A stretch of DNA of 64,000 nucleotides from Bremia lactucae (lineage: Eukaryota > Oomycota > Peronosporomycetes > Peronosporales > Peronosporaceae). Within the stretch, counting starts at the first letter, position 1, and each line of letters begins with the position of its first letter. The stretch covers positions 1,586,749 through 1,650,748 of the forward strand of contig NC_090614.1 in assembly GCF_004359215.1 (NCBI RefSeq), in the 5' to 3' direction. Positions 22,231-31,216 of the stretch are shown one piece after another. The notes under the pieces were generated by a model. It was not told where the DNA came from, searched no databases, and saw only the letters and a list, made by a program, of their open reading frames with translations. The position numbers and the translations under genes were made by a program.

Positions 22231-23580
22231 GTCCAGGGTTTGAAGACGGGCACTAACTTGCACAGCCTTTTGTGATCATGAATGGACTTCTCAGTGTCGT
22301 GTATTGTCTGATATCAAAACCAAAATATATCTAGAAGAAAATAGCTTATTAACTCTTTAAGTCGAATTTTCTCGAACAAATAGATGGTGTGGTCTAGCGA
22401 TGCTTCCAAAGCCTCTTAGATTTGGTCTATTCACTTCTTGGGCAATTTACACGTTTCATGAACTGCTTTACGATCCTTGGAGTCTTTACAACCCGGAATC
22501 TCGTTGCGAATGAGCTCAAGAAGCTTAAATAGCCTTGCCGTTGTTAACCACAAGTCACGTCGAAGTTTATCGAGCGTTCCGTAATTCGACGAAAGTGACT
22601 CTGTACTGCACTGAAAGGGATCTTTGGGCTCACGTGACTTACAATTACCATTACAGTGTGCAACTAGAAACAAGTCAGTAGCACGAGTGCAGATCAAGCA
22701 GCTCCAAAGAGTAGTAGTTAGCTTTAAATTCGTAATTTTAAAGTCGGAATAGAGATTCACTGAAGCAAAAAACACTCAATCACATACACAGTGGATGAGA
22801 CCCAACTGTATGTACCACTTTAAAGTGCAACTACTCTAAGTAGCCACCGAACGTTTTAATTCAATCACTAATATGACAACCCTTTGTGATCCAGCGCTTC
22901 CCACTATGTGACTCGCAATTGATATCAATAGGATAACTCGCTTCCCACAATGTGGCCACGAATACCCTTGTCTTGAACTTGATGACCAACAAGTGCTACC
23001 ATGTAACACTCTACACATTGAGGGTGCTAGCAGGACTCTGACGGCAAAGCCTTGGCGGAGAGCGACTAGAAAAGAAAGAGTTGTTGCTGTTAAAAGCAAA
23101 TTAAGAAGTAATTCATCTAGCTGAAGGATAATGGATTGACCTGTGGCCAACTATATTTTTTCTTGAATTACTAAGTTCCCATCCTAAGAACTATCATACG
23201 CATATCACATCTAGTATTTACTATACCGACCATAGTTTATATGAACCTAAACCTCATTTTGAGTCTTACCCTTTCATTGAATATATCCCATACGAAAGAG
23301 TTAGTGTTTTAGGTATATTTTGAGCCAATCACATTTAGATATACTGCAGCGGAGCTACCTTGCTCTTGAATTGAGATGAAGACTTATAGACTATAAGAGC
23401 AACTTAATTCTATAAAACTTATAGGTTTATAGCTCAAGGGATGGCTCGTAGGACCAAGTGGCAACTACGCAAGTATGCGAATACCGATTTTCGCACGGAG
23501 CTTCTGAATGAGACTCCTCCGTGTTTTGAAATATATCGAAATATTACCTTATTAAATTTTTAAAAATATTGTCAGAGATG
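22231..23580 (-). repeat. Gypsy leader and LTR-like sequence, minus orientation
   Basis: The complement of about 23025-23260 matches 25100-25300 (shared landmarks: ggtcttaggatRgga, caattcattatc, ttcagctt, aatttgctttaacaacaacaactc, ctccgccaaggctttgccgt). The same LTR therefore lies here facing the other way from the one at 24899-25330. The rest (22231-22990) would be its leader before gag. The frames at 22431-22775 and 22836-23150 carry no recognisable domain. Confidence 0.5.
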
Positions 23581-24898
23581 AAATCAAGCATGAAATTCAG
23601 CTCAGGCCGGGCACGCAGCCCATTTCAGTCGAACAATGGTGCCAAAGTCCCGAACAACGCCAAACAATCCAAGGCTGGACCAAAGAACTGGTTCAAGTTG
23701 GCATATTTTGACTAATTACATCGTTTTTTCAGCTTCGACGTTCTGTTTCAAGAAACTGGTAGGTCGGCGCATTGTGCATGACTATCGTCAGCAACCGTCT
23801 CGTCGGCGATACCAATGCTGCGCAAGGAAGACACATATGACACCATGGCGCGCAGTCAATGGTTCTCACGTATGAACCTACTCTAAGGCTACTACCAATA
23901 TAAACTAGGCGAATCGGATATCCTGTTTACAGCATTTTATAACCCATGACGGTTCTTAAGTACCTCGTCACTCCAATGGGACTCAGTGTAGTTTTAAGAA
24001 GATTCATCGCCTCCTCCAAAGAGCTTTTTGTAACCTTAAGAACGTGTTTAAGATCTATTTTGACGACATCTACGTTTTCACACATGACTAAAGATGCATG
24101 AGAATACATACAGGCCTAAGACAGAGTGCAGAAGCGATGTGAAGAACAACAATTTTACATAACGTTTTCCAAGTGCCAGCTCTGCGTGGATCAGATTCCG
24201 TTCCTAGGGGATCAAAAGGCGTCCGAATGAACTCCGACAAGGGAAAATAATAGCAGATTGGCCAGTTCCAAAAATCATATGAAAAGTTTTTTGGGGGCAA
24301 CCGTGTACGTCTCTCGGTTATGTTATAACATTGCCCAGTTTGTGGGACCACTACTCGACAGTGTCAAAGGCAAACGATCTCGAAAGCACCTAAAGCTCAC
24401 CATCGAACAGTTTTGCTCCTTTGAAGAACTCAAACAACGCTTGCCATCGCCACCGTTTTTAAGCCTTCCTGACTTTACGCAACCTTTTGGCATCCGAATG
24501 GACGCCTCGAATTTCTCCGGTGGGAGCGTCTTGTTTCAAAAGGAGGGCGGGCCTGAGCATCCAATTTCTTTTAACAGTAGAAAGATGAAGCCAGCCGAGT
24601 TGAACTATCCTGTTTGGGAGCTACTTGCGATCATGCATTCTATTTAGAGTGTGGCCTTTTGAATCGACCGTTTACGGTGGAAACGGTTCACGAAACCATT
24701 GAGATAATCGAAACCCAAAATACAACCAATCAGCGAGCTGCACGATTGTTCAATAAGCTCGCTGACTTCTAACCATTGTTCAAGTGGATTTCCTCGTGAA
24801 GAATGAAACGCAAATTCCAGGACTTATTGACCTCTACCAAAACAACAAGAGACGACCAAAGCAGTTCAAGAACTAGCCTTCTTTTTGAAAGGAGGTCA
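23581..24898 (+). pseudogene. Gypsy RT and RNase H start, truncated
   Basis: Plus-strand pieces encode PKSRTTPNNPRLDQRTGSS, YLVTPMGLS, RRFIASSKELFVTLR, RCEEQQFYITFSKCQLCVD, QIPFLGD, then an open frame at 24258-24647 (KNHMKSFLGATVYVSRLCYN, LPDFTQPFGIRMDASNFSGG, PISFNSRKMKPAELNYPVW). Stops break the RT half. RNase H ends early and integrase is absent; a short tail leads to a purine-rich tract (GAAAGGAGGTCA) at the LTR edge. Confidence 0.7.
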
Positions 24899-25330
24899 TG
24901 TCACATAGCGGCAGTATTACCAGCAAATGCAACTACGTCATTAGGCATAAAAACATATGCGTAATTGTTTCTTCCAATAATTTCGGTTATAGAACTTCAG
25001 AAAGTTCCGTACAGAATATATCCCAAGATGGGGTAAGACATATTATGAGGCTCATACACTCTATGGTTGATAGACTAGATAACAGACGTTATTAGAGTAT
25101 GAAAGGTCTTAGGATAGGACTTAGATAGTTCAAAAGAAAATCAAGTTAACCACGGGCAATTCATTATCATTCAGCTTAATCAATCACTTCTCAATTTGCT
25201 TTAACAACAACAACTCCTCTTCTAGTCGCGCGCTCCGCCAAGGCTTTGCCGTTAGAGCCCTCCCAGCTTCCTCAACGTAAGAAAGTATCACACTTTCAGT
25301 TTGCACTAACCGCTGCATAGCGCACTTTCT
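24899..25330 (+). repeat. 3' LTR of the 23.6-kb Gypsy remnant
   Basis: It starts TGTCACATAGCGG straight after a purine tract (24887-24896), as a 3' LTR should. It matches 19915-20040 and, further in, the complement of 23025-23260. The right boundary is approximate. Confidence 0.6.
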
Positions 25331-25425
25331 TATTTAATAAATAAATGCCACGAATACCTGCTCTGCGATTAGTAGAAAGCCAGCAAGAACCTGGTCCAGG
25401 ATATCTGCTTGACAAATTGAGCGTA

Positions 25426-25745
25426 TGTCCAATGGCCTAAAGTTGCCTGATTCTACACATTACCCGTTAGGTACACAAAGTGTACTTAAGGGGATGGTCA
25501 ATTACTTAAGTGAAGTAATTAGACCCATCACTTAGGTGTGGTTCACTTTGTAACCCGCTTCCAAGTTCACAAGTGCGCACGTGGAGCCGGATTACCGCTC
25601 CAGTGACGTCACTTAAACTTAGGCACTTAGTTGGGTGAGGCCGCTTAGGCGCCCACCAATATCCTCACCGTATGTGAGAGAAGACGGTCAAACCACTTCC
25701 TCGCTGGGCTAAGGTGTGTGCCGCATTAAGATGTGCCCGCCTACA
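25426..25745 (+). repeat. Solo LTR of the first Gypsy family, internally deleted
   Basis: It begins TGTCCAATGGCCTAAAGTTG and ends CCCGCCTACA, aligning with the LTR at 63397-63933. About 200 bp of the AT-rich centre is missing. No flanking element sequence is present, so it is most likely a solo LTR left by recombination. Confidence 0.75.
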
Positions 25746-26360
25746 GCATGCGGATCAAATTGTAGCATACAACAGATACTTCAAACTTGCCAGCCACTCT
25801 ATACTTTTAATGATTCTTCTGAATACTTGATTATGTGGCTTTTGGAATGGATTCTCGTAATTCGACTTCATTTTAGCTATTCATCTTGATTCGTTCAGCT
25901 CTGCAATGGCAGTTGCAAAATATCTTTTTAGACGAAGATTAAAGAGCTCTTTACGATTATTTATCGTTAAAATCCTTACCTTAGCTGTCAACAAACCAGA
26001 TAAAAGTCAGAACTACCAAGTCTAAGGTACACTTCCATGAATTTAATCCAATTGGACTTGCGGTTGGCAAGATCACGGAGCTGAACGCCAGGTTGACATG
26101 GGTGAGAAACTTAAGCTGGTCATGGAAGCACTTCATAAAAAGACGTCAAGGTGGCGCTCGTGGGCGCGTTTTTCTGTCATTAACCGACAACATAAGGAAT
26201 ATCAAGCTACTTGCGTGTCCGGAGGCCAGGCGTCAAGCATGCTTTCGTTGCCTTAGTTTTAATACAGCATTAAGAATTCTTCTATAAACACACCATTGTT
26301 AATTAATCGTAAAAATCGTCTCAAGCCGTATAATCGTGCTTTTAGCTACGAATGCAACTA
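25746..26360. other. AT-rich intergenic stretch
   Basis: No gene, repeat or RNA was recognised. A 64-residue open frame (26093-26287) has no family features. This is the boundary between the repeat block and the gene island. Confidence 0.3.
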
Positions 26361-27200
26361 TCAATACGAGTCACCCGCGAACGTGCCAACGTCGTCGCAA
26401 TTTCCTTCAAAATCGCCACCGCCAGTGTCTCCACTAAAAGTATACGTATTGTCGGAAACACCTCCGACATTTCCACGATAGCCATCATTGTCATGATCGC
26501 GGCCACTATAAATCGAGCCTAACGCGGCGCCAACGCCCAGTCCTCCTAACGCACCAAGTGCGCCTGCTGCCATCGGATTCGTACCACCACCACCCTCACG
26601 ATACGACGGTGTATCGTACCGTGGGGGTCCCGATGGATAGGCATATGGAACTTGTTCCTCGCCGCCATTGGTTCCATATTGGTACGGACCTACGGGCTGC
26701 GCATAAGCGACCTGCTCTCTCTCCTGGCGCGCACGACGCGTTGGTAGGTAGCAGCAACAGATGCAACACAGTAGCATTAATGCAAAGAAGATAAAGATGC
26801 CTGACATGCCACTAGAGTGCGCGTGGGGTGGATGATATTCACCGCCGTTATTCCCATAGGTGGGTACTACACGGCGACAGCGGCACTCGTACCGATTCGC
26901 GACGCACTGTGCATCCAGTGGGCAACAACACGGTGCACCTGATGCCATACCAAGGCAAAATTGACCAGGCTGGCCACGGAACGCGTGGTCACACTGGCCA
27001 GTTTGTTGACATAAGCCACAACCGGAGAATGCCGCGGAGAACGAGGCATTCTCGACAAACTCGTGAAATTGTTGGGAAACGGGGTCTTTCTGATACAGGA
27101 GCAATGTATCATCCTTAGAAACGCTTTGTGCAGACGCATTCTTTTCAGCACAGACGCCTAGCGTCGAAGCAATTAATACAAGCAGCGCGAACCACCGCAT
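26361..27200 (-). CDS. Cys-rich type I membrane protein with Gly-rich tail
   Basis: Encodes 279 residues in one exon. Residues 1-18 (MRWFALLVLIASTLGVCA) are a signal peptide. Residues about 58-110 hold a dense Cys cluster (CGLCQQTGQC, CCCPLDAQC, YECRC), suggesting a disulfide-rich ectodomain. Residues about 131-152 form a hydrophobic segment that itself contains a Cys run (LLCCICCCYL) followed by RRAR, so a single membrane anchor with possible palmitoylation. The tail is Tyr/Pro/Gly-rich, with a Gly/Ala stretch (GALGALGGLGVGAALGS) and an acidic, Asp/Gly-rich end. I do not recognise a named family; a cell-surface role is inferred. It is divergent from PRMT5, with starts 109 bp apart, so the two may share a promoter region. 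Confidence 0.8.
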   Translation of the reverse strand: MRWFALLVLIASTLGVCAEKNASAQSVSKDDTLLLYQKDPVSQQFHEFVENASFSAAFSGCGLCQQTGQCDHAFRGQPGQFCLGMASGAPCCCPLDAQCVANRYECRCRRVVPTYGNNGGEYHPPHAHSSGMSGIFIFFALMLLCCICCCYLPTRRARQEREQVAYAQPVGPYQYGTNGGEEQVPYAYPSGPPRYDTPSYREGGGGTNPMAAGALGALGGLGVGAALGSIYSGRDHDNDGYRGNVGGVSDNTYTFSGDTGGGDFEGNCDDVGTFAGDSY

Positions 27201-27309
27201 CTCGTCTAAGTAGATTCGAAGAGATGGCGAATTGATACAAAATGAAAGTTATTGATGTGGCACCCCACACATTTATAAGAACCAGCCAAATATAAAGACT
27301 ATTGTTAAC
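27201..27309. promoter_or_regulatory. Shared divergent promoter region
   Basis: These 109 bp separate the start codons of the Cys-rich protein gene (minus) and PRMT5 (plus). Both promoters must lie here or in the coding ends. I see no certain initiator or TATA element. Confidence 0.35.
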
Positions 27310-29471
27310 ATGAGTCGCTTCTTTCTGGGTCTCGAGACGTCCTTTGTCCATGATTTGCCTGCAATGCTTGACAAGGTTTCACGTAGCCAAAGCACTTGAT
27401 TATAACTTGCGTGATAAATCGCTTTGCTGTTCTTTGCTAGATTTATGAAGACAAATTGAATGGTATTGCAACTCCATTATTCCATCCCCGGTACGCATGA
27501 TTGCATAGTTTCTATAGAGGTTAGTATTGAATAATTATTGCAATATGATGGTAGCTTTAAACGCGATGATCACGAGCTTCGAAGCTTGCGCGATGGTCCC
27601 GAAACTCGCTCCGACTTGGTCATGGACTCGCGTGGCTGGACAACTTCCGTTGTGGGCACTATTTCGAAATGGATCGACTTGGATGCAAATACACTAAGTA
27701 CACGGCTGAATGCAGAAAAGGTTTTTAAGCAAGAGGTCGCGTGGGCTTCGCATCTTTCGGTGCGAGCTGTGATGCTGCCGACTCCGCGTCACACGCACTG
27801 CTCAGCCAACTACGCACGCGTGCTCAACCAGTCCCTTACACAGGCACAGTATCTCCACTTTTGGGTGCGAATTCCTCTTATTCTCCAACCGCAAAAATCG
27901 ACAGCTACACTACCAATGGAAATCGATCCGGTGATAGGACTTTGTCGCACTGCAATGATCGAACGAAATGAAGAAGCCAACGAAAATCAAATAGACCCGT
28001 GGGCAATTTGGGATTCCTTACGCGCTCGGTGCGAGTATCATCCAAAGTTGCACGTAGCTCTAGAGATCACAGCCGATCTACCTAGCGACGAAGCGATTCA
28101 GCGCTGGTTTGGCGAACCTTTAAAGGTGCATAATCGTTTATTTCAATATTTAATTACAAATTGCGAAATTAATGAATTTTAACGCAGGCGGCGATTATTT
28201 CAACAACCATCTTTTTAACCAATCGGAAAGGATTTCCGACTCTCTCTCAACGGCATCAGAAGCTCATGGCGCAGTTTTTTCAACACAATGTCCAATTCTA
28301 CCTCAGTGGACGACCTCGTCACCGTGGAAAGCTTTCGCTCTATGTCCAGTACCTTCATTTCCTCTACAGTAAACGCCCCAATCAAGATCGTAAAGCGCTC
28401 TTTGAAGCGCCATATCTTGATTATCTCCAAGCCCCGTTGCAACCTTTAATGGACAATTTAGAATCCCAGACGTACGAAACGTTTGAACAAGACGCTTTCA
28501 AGTACAATCAATATGAAAAAGCGATTACCAAAGCCTTGAGTGCGACTGTTGAAGAAAAAGTATCGGTCGTAATGATTGTAGGCGCTGGTCGGGGACCTCT
28601 TGTGCGCTGTGCTTTGCGTGCGGCGATGACCGCGAATCGAAAAACGCGCATGTTTGCCGTCGAAAAGAATCCAAACGCTGTCATCACCCTTCGGAATCTC
28701 AAAATTTCCGAGAAGTGGGACACTGTTACGATCATTGCATCCGATATGCGGAGCTGGGAGACAACGGAGCGCGCTGATATTATGGTGAGCGAGTTATTGG
28801 GTTCTTTTGGTGACAATGAGCTGTCTCCTGAGTGTCTGGATGGCGCACAGAAGTTTCTACATGGTACGTTTAAAAGCCTTTGAAGTTGAGCTTTTTCTAC
28901 GAAAACTTATTTGTTGTGGTGATATTGCAATATTTTAGAGCAGGGGATTAGTATTCCTCAACAATATTCCTCGTTTATAGCGCCAATCATGTCATCGAAG
29001 CTGTGGAACGAAGTAAAGGCACAAGACTCGCTGAAAAGCTTTGAGACCCCATACGTGGTTCGATTGCACAACTTTTACGCACTTGCTTCGACGCAACAGT
29101 GCTTTTGCTTTACGCATCCCCAATTGAATGCAACGATTGACAATCGAAGACAAGCGGAGCTACGTTTTCTTGCTGCTGAAAGCGCAGTTGTGCATGGACT
29201 AGCAGGCTACTTTGATGCGGTGCTGTATGAGGATGTAATGCTGAGCATTGAACCGGGGACGCACTCGGATGGCATGTTTAGTTGGTTTCCAATTTATTTT
29301 CCTTTGCGCCAACCTTTGCGCTTGGAAAAGGGCGAAGAAGTTGTGGTCAATTTTTGGAGACTCGAGTCTAACAACCGTGTCTGGTACGAGTGGTCAATTT
29401 CCTCGGGGAATGGCAAATGCCACGTTCCTATACATAATCCTAATGGTCGGTCGTATTGGATTGGGCTGTAA
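27310..29471 (+). CDS. PRMT5: Protein arginine N-methyltransferase 5
   Basis: Type II arginine methyltransferase that makes symmetric dimethylarginine on histones and Sm proteins. Exons: 27310-27375, 27441-27490, about 27543-28125, 28188-28863 and 28939-29471, about 635 residues, close to human PRMT5 (637). The N-terminus reads [20 protein letters not shown] then [16 protein letters not shown], typical of the family TIM barrel. The catalytic domain shows [13 protein letters not shown] (AdoMet site, DNA 28579-28617), FAVEKNPNA, the double-Glu loop [20 protein letters not shown], and [32 protein letters not shown] keeps the family Phe that favours symmetric methylation. Introns 1, 3 and 4 are GT-AG. 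The junction between exons 2 and 3 has no AG acceptor in frame (see findings), so that splice is uncertain. Confidence 0.9.
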
Positions 29472-29616
29472 GAATAACCACCAAGTGTATCGAAAACGTA
29501 GATCACGGCGTACATTGGTCTCTTTATGATAAAAAATGGATTATTTGTGAAAGTTTAAAATAAAATAATGTAAAATAATTATTGACAGGTCGGCGAAGCA
29601 GCTTGCCAATATCACA
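29472..29616. other. Convergent 3' intergenic region
   Basis: These 145 bp lie between the stop codons of PRMT5 and the beta-lactamase-like gene. The stretch is AT-rich with AATAAAATAATGTAAAATAA, which could serve polyadenylation of either gene. Confidence 0.35.
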
Positions 29617-31080
29617 TTAAAGGAACGTTTCCAACAACTTCCATGCTAACGTGTTGACATCCCCATTGTTTTCCTCGTACAAATCCTCACGCAGCATTGC
29701 GTTTTGCTTGTTAATTAACTGACGCGGCGTGAAGGCATGCAAGGCATCAGCGCTCGGAAAATGTAGACGCATATCATTCGTAAAAGCACTGGCGACGATT
29801 GATATATTGGCACTAGGCATTTGCATGGCCATACAAGTTGTTGCGCAACCCGACGTGCCACAGAAAGCAATTCTTGTCGGCCAATTCATGGTAGTTTCAG
29901 CTTTTTCATTCTCGTTTTCAAAGGTGACGCCAACACCCTGTGCAAAAGCACGAAAAGCCGGATTTCGAATCCCAAGTAGGTCGGCAATCGACCAAGGTTT
30001 CAAGAGTTTTGAATACTGGCCCTGCGCATGAAAAAGATCCCAATATATGAAATGCATATCCGTACTTGTCGATACGAAGCCGTCAAAAGGATTCTCAAGG
30101 GCTTGATACAGTGCACACGATCCAGTGCTCACATAGTGCAAATGTTTCTCCAATATCAGCTTCGATGGACTCACGCTGGTATTATTTCCACTTATACTAG
30201 CATTTTCATATTGATAATATTGAATATACTGGTCGACGAGCCCAGTGTGCACTTGCACAATCCCATCGAACGGATCGTACCCTGCTGATTGTAACCCCAA
30301 CAATTGAAAAATATGGAGTGTTACATAGTGGGCAAAAGTTAATTCGCTAAGTCTTTCAATCATATACATTAAAAGGATATAATTTTCTTTGGCATCGTGA
30401 TAGTTTGTTCCTGGTATAAACTTCAAGGGAGTGTTGATGAAAGACCCGACTTGACGTCCTAAAGTTGCCATTCGATCCAAATGTTTACTCTCTAAGCCCG
30501 AACCCATGTAGAGTAAGTGTTGAAATGTAACCCGCTCACAATGGTTAGTACGCTTTTGCACCTGTGGACACCACGATGTCTGGTTCGTACCAAAAGCCTG
30601 CCAGTCTTTTTTGGTCCAATAGTCGTCAATTGGATTCGAAAGTTGTACGACACCTTTTTCCTGTAATTGATACATGGCCACAGCCACCAATAATTGTACG
30701 TGAGCCCCCATAGGGAACACACTTTGCACCTTCATTGGTTGTTGGAATGGTACATTGGCACTGCCCATGGCCTGCTGCCACTTCGTTTCACCATTGTAAC
30801 TTAACTGCACAACACCTGAAAAATTGCGCTCCTTTTCATAAATATCTAGCAACGTTTGCACTTTTATTGCGCGCATGTTACGTGGTGCCGGCCACCAGAG
30901 TGCTACGAGCAAAAGCGTGAGTAGTGACGCGGCCACGAAACCGACAATGATGCGTCCGAAAAGTATCGAGTGATGATGACGGCGCTGTTTATTTCGCTGA
31001 CGTTCGTGGTAGCTTGAAAGCTGTTGCTGCAACGAGTTGCTGGTTTCGCGGGGCGCGAAAGGTAGCTCCTCGCTGTTCAT
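29617..31080 (-). CDS. Beta-lactamase-related (S12-like) membrane protein lacking SxxK
   Basis: Encodes 487 residues in one exon. A cytosolic basic N-terminus (RQRNKQRRHHH) precedes one membrane span at residues about 41-63, giving a type II topology. The rest matches the S12 serine beta-lactamase / LACTB-like fold: FSGVVQLSYNGE, VFPMGAHVQLLVAVAMYQLQ, GVVQLSNPIDDYW, TFQHLLYMGSGL and YHDAKENYILLMYMIERLSE. In active members the block near residue 125 reads G-S-x-x-K. Here it is G125-A-H-V-Q129, so the nucleophilic Ser and the Lys base are both replaced, and the Tyr-x-Asn motif reads Y-H-D. I infer a non-catalytic homologue. There are several N-glycosylation sequons (NQT, NAS, NNT). It is divergent from AASDH (136 bp between starts). 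Confidence 0.8.
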   Translation of the reverse strand: MNSEELPFAPRETSNSLQQQLSSYHERQRNKQRRHHHSILFGRIIVGFVAASLLTLLLVALWWPAPRNMRAIKVQTLLDIYEKERNFSGVVQLSYNGETKWQQAMGSANVPFQQPMKVQSVFPMGAHVQLLVAVAMYQLQEKGVVQLSNPIDDYWTKKDWQAFGTNQTSWCPQVQKRTNHCERVTFQHLLYMGSGLESKHLDRMATLGRQVGSFINTPLKFIPGTNYHDAKENYILLMYMIERLSELTFAHYVTLHIFQLLGLQSAGYDPFDGIVQVHTGLVDQYIQYYQYENASISGNNTSVSPSKLILEKHLHYVSTGSCALYQALENPFDGFVSTSTDMHFIYWDLFHAQGQYSKLLKPWSIADLLGIRNPAFRAFAQGVGVTFENENEKAETTMNWPTRIAFCGTSGCATTCMAMQMPSANISIVASAFTNDMRLHFPSADALHAFTPRQLINKQNAMLREDLYEENNGDVNTLAWKLLETFL

Positions 31081-31216
31081 ACTGCACGAACAATTTTTTT
31101 AGATACTTAATATTGGACTGAATAAGATTGATAATGGGAATGCAACAATAATTGAGCAATTAGGCCGTTTTGAAAGATACTAATTATACTCAATTTTGTA
31201 CCATTTTCTTCGTCTT
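31081..31216. promoter_or_regulatory. Divergent promoter region of the S12-like and AASDH genes
   Basis: These 136 AT-rich bp lie between two opposite start codons. No specific element is identifiable with confidence. Confidence 0.3.

Noticed and set aside
22431..23150. Two minus-strand frames of 104-114 residues, considered as secreted effectors.
   Set aside because: They overlap Gypsy leader/LTR sequence, lack a convincing signal peptide and have no RXLR-type motif.
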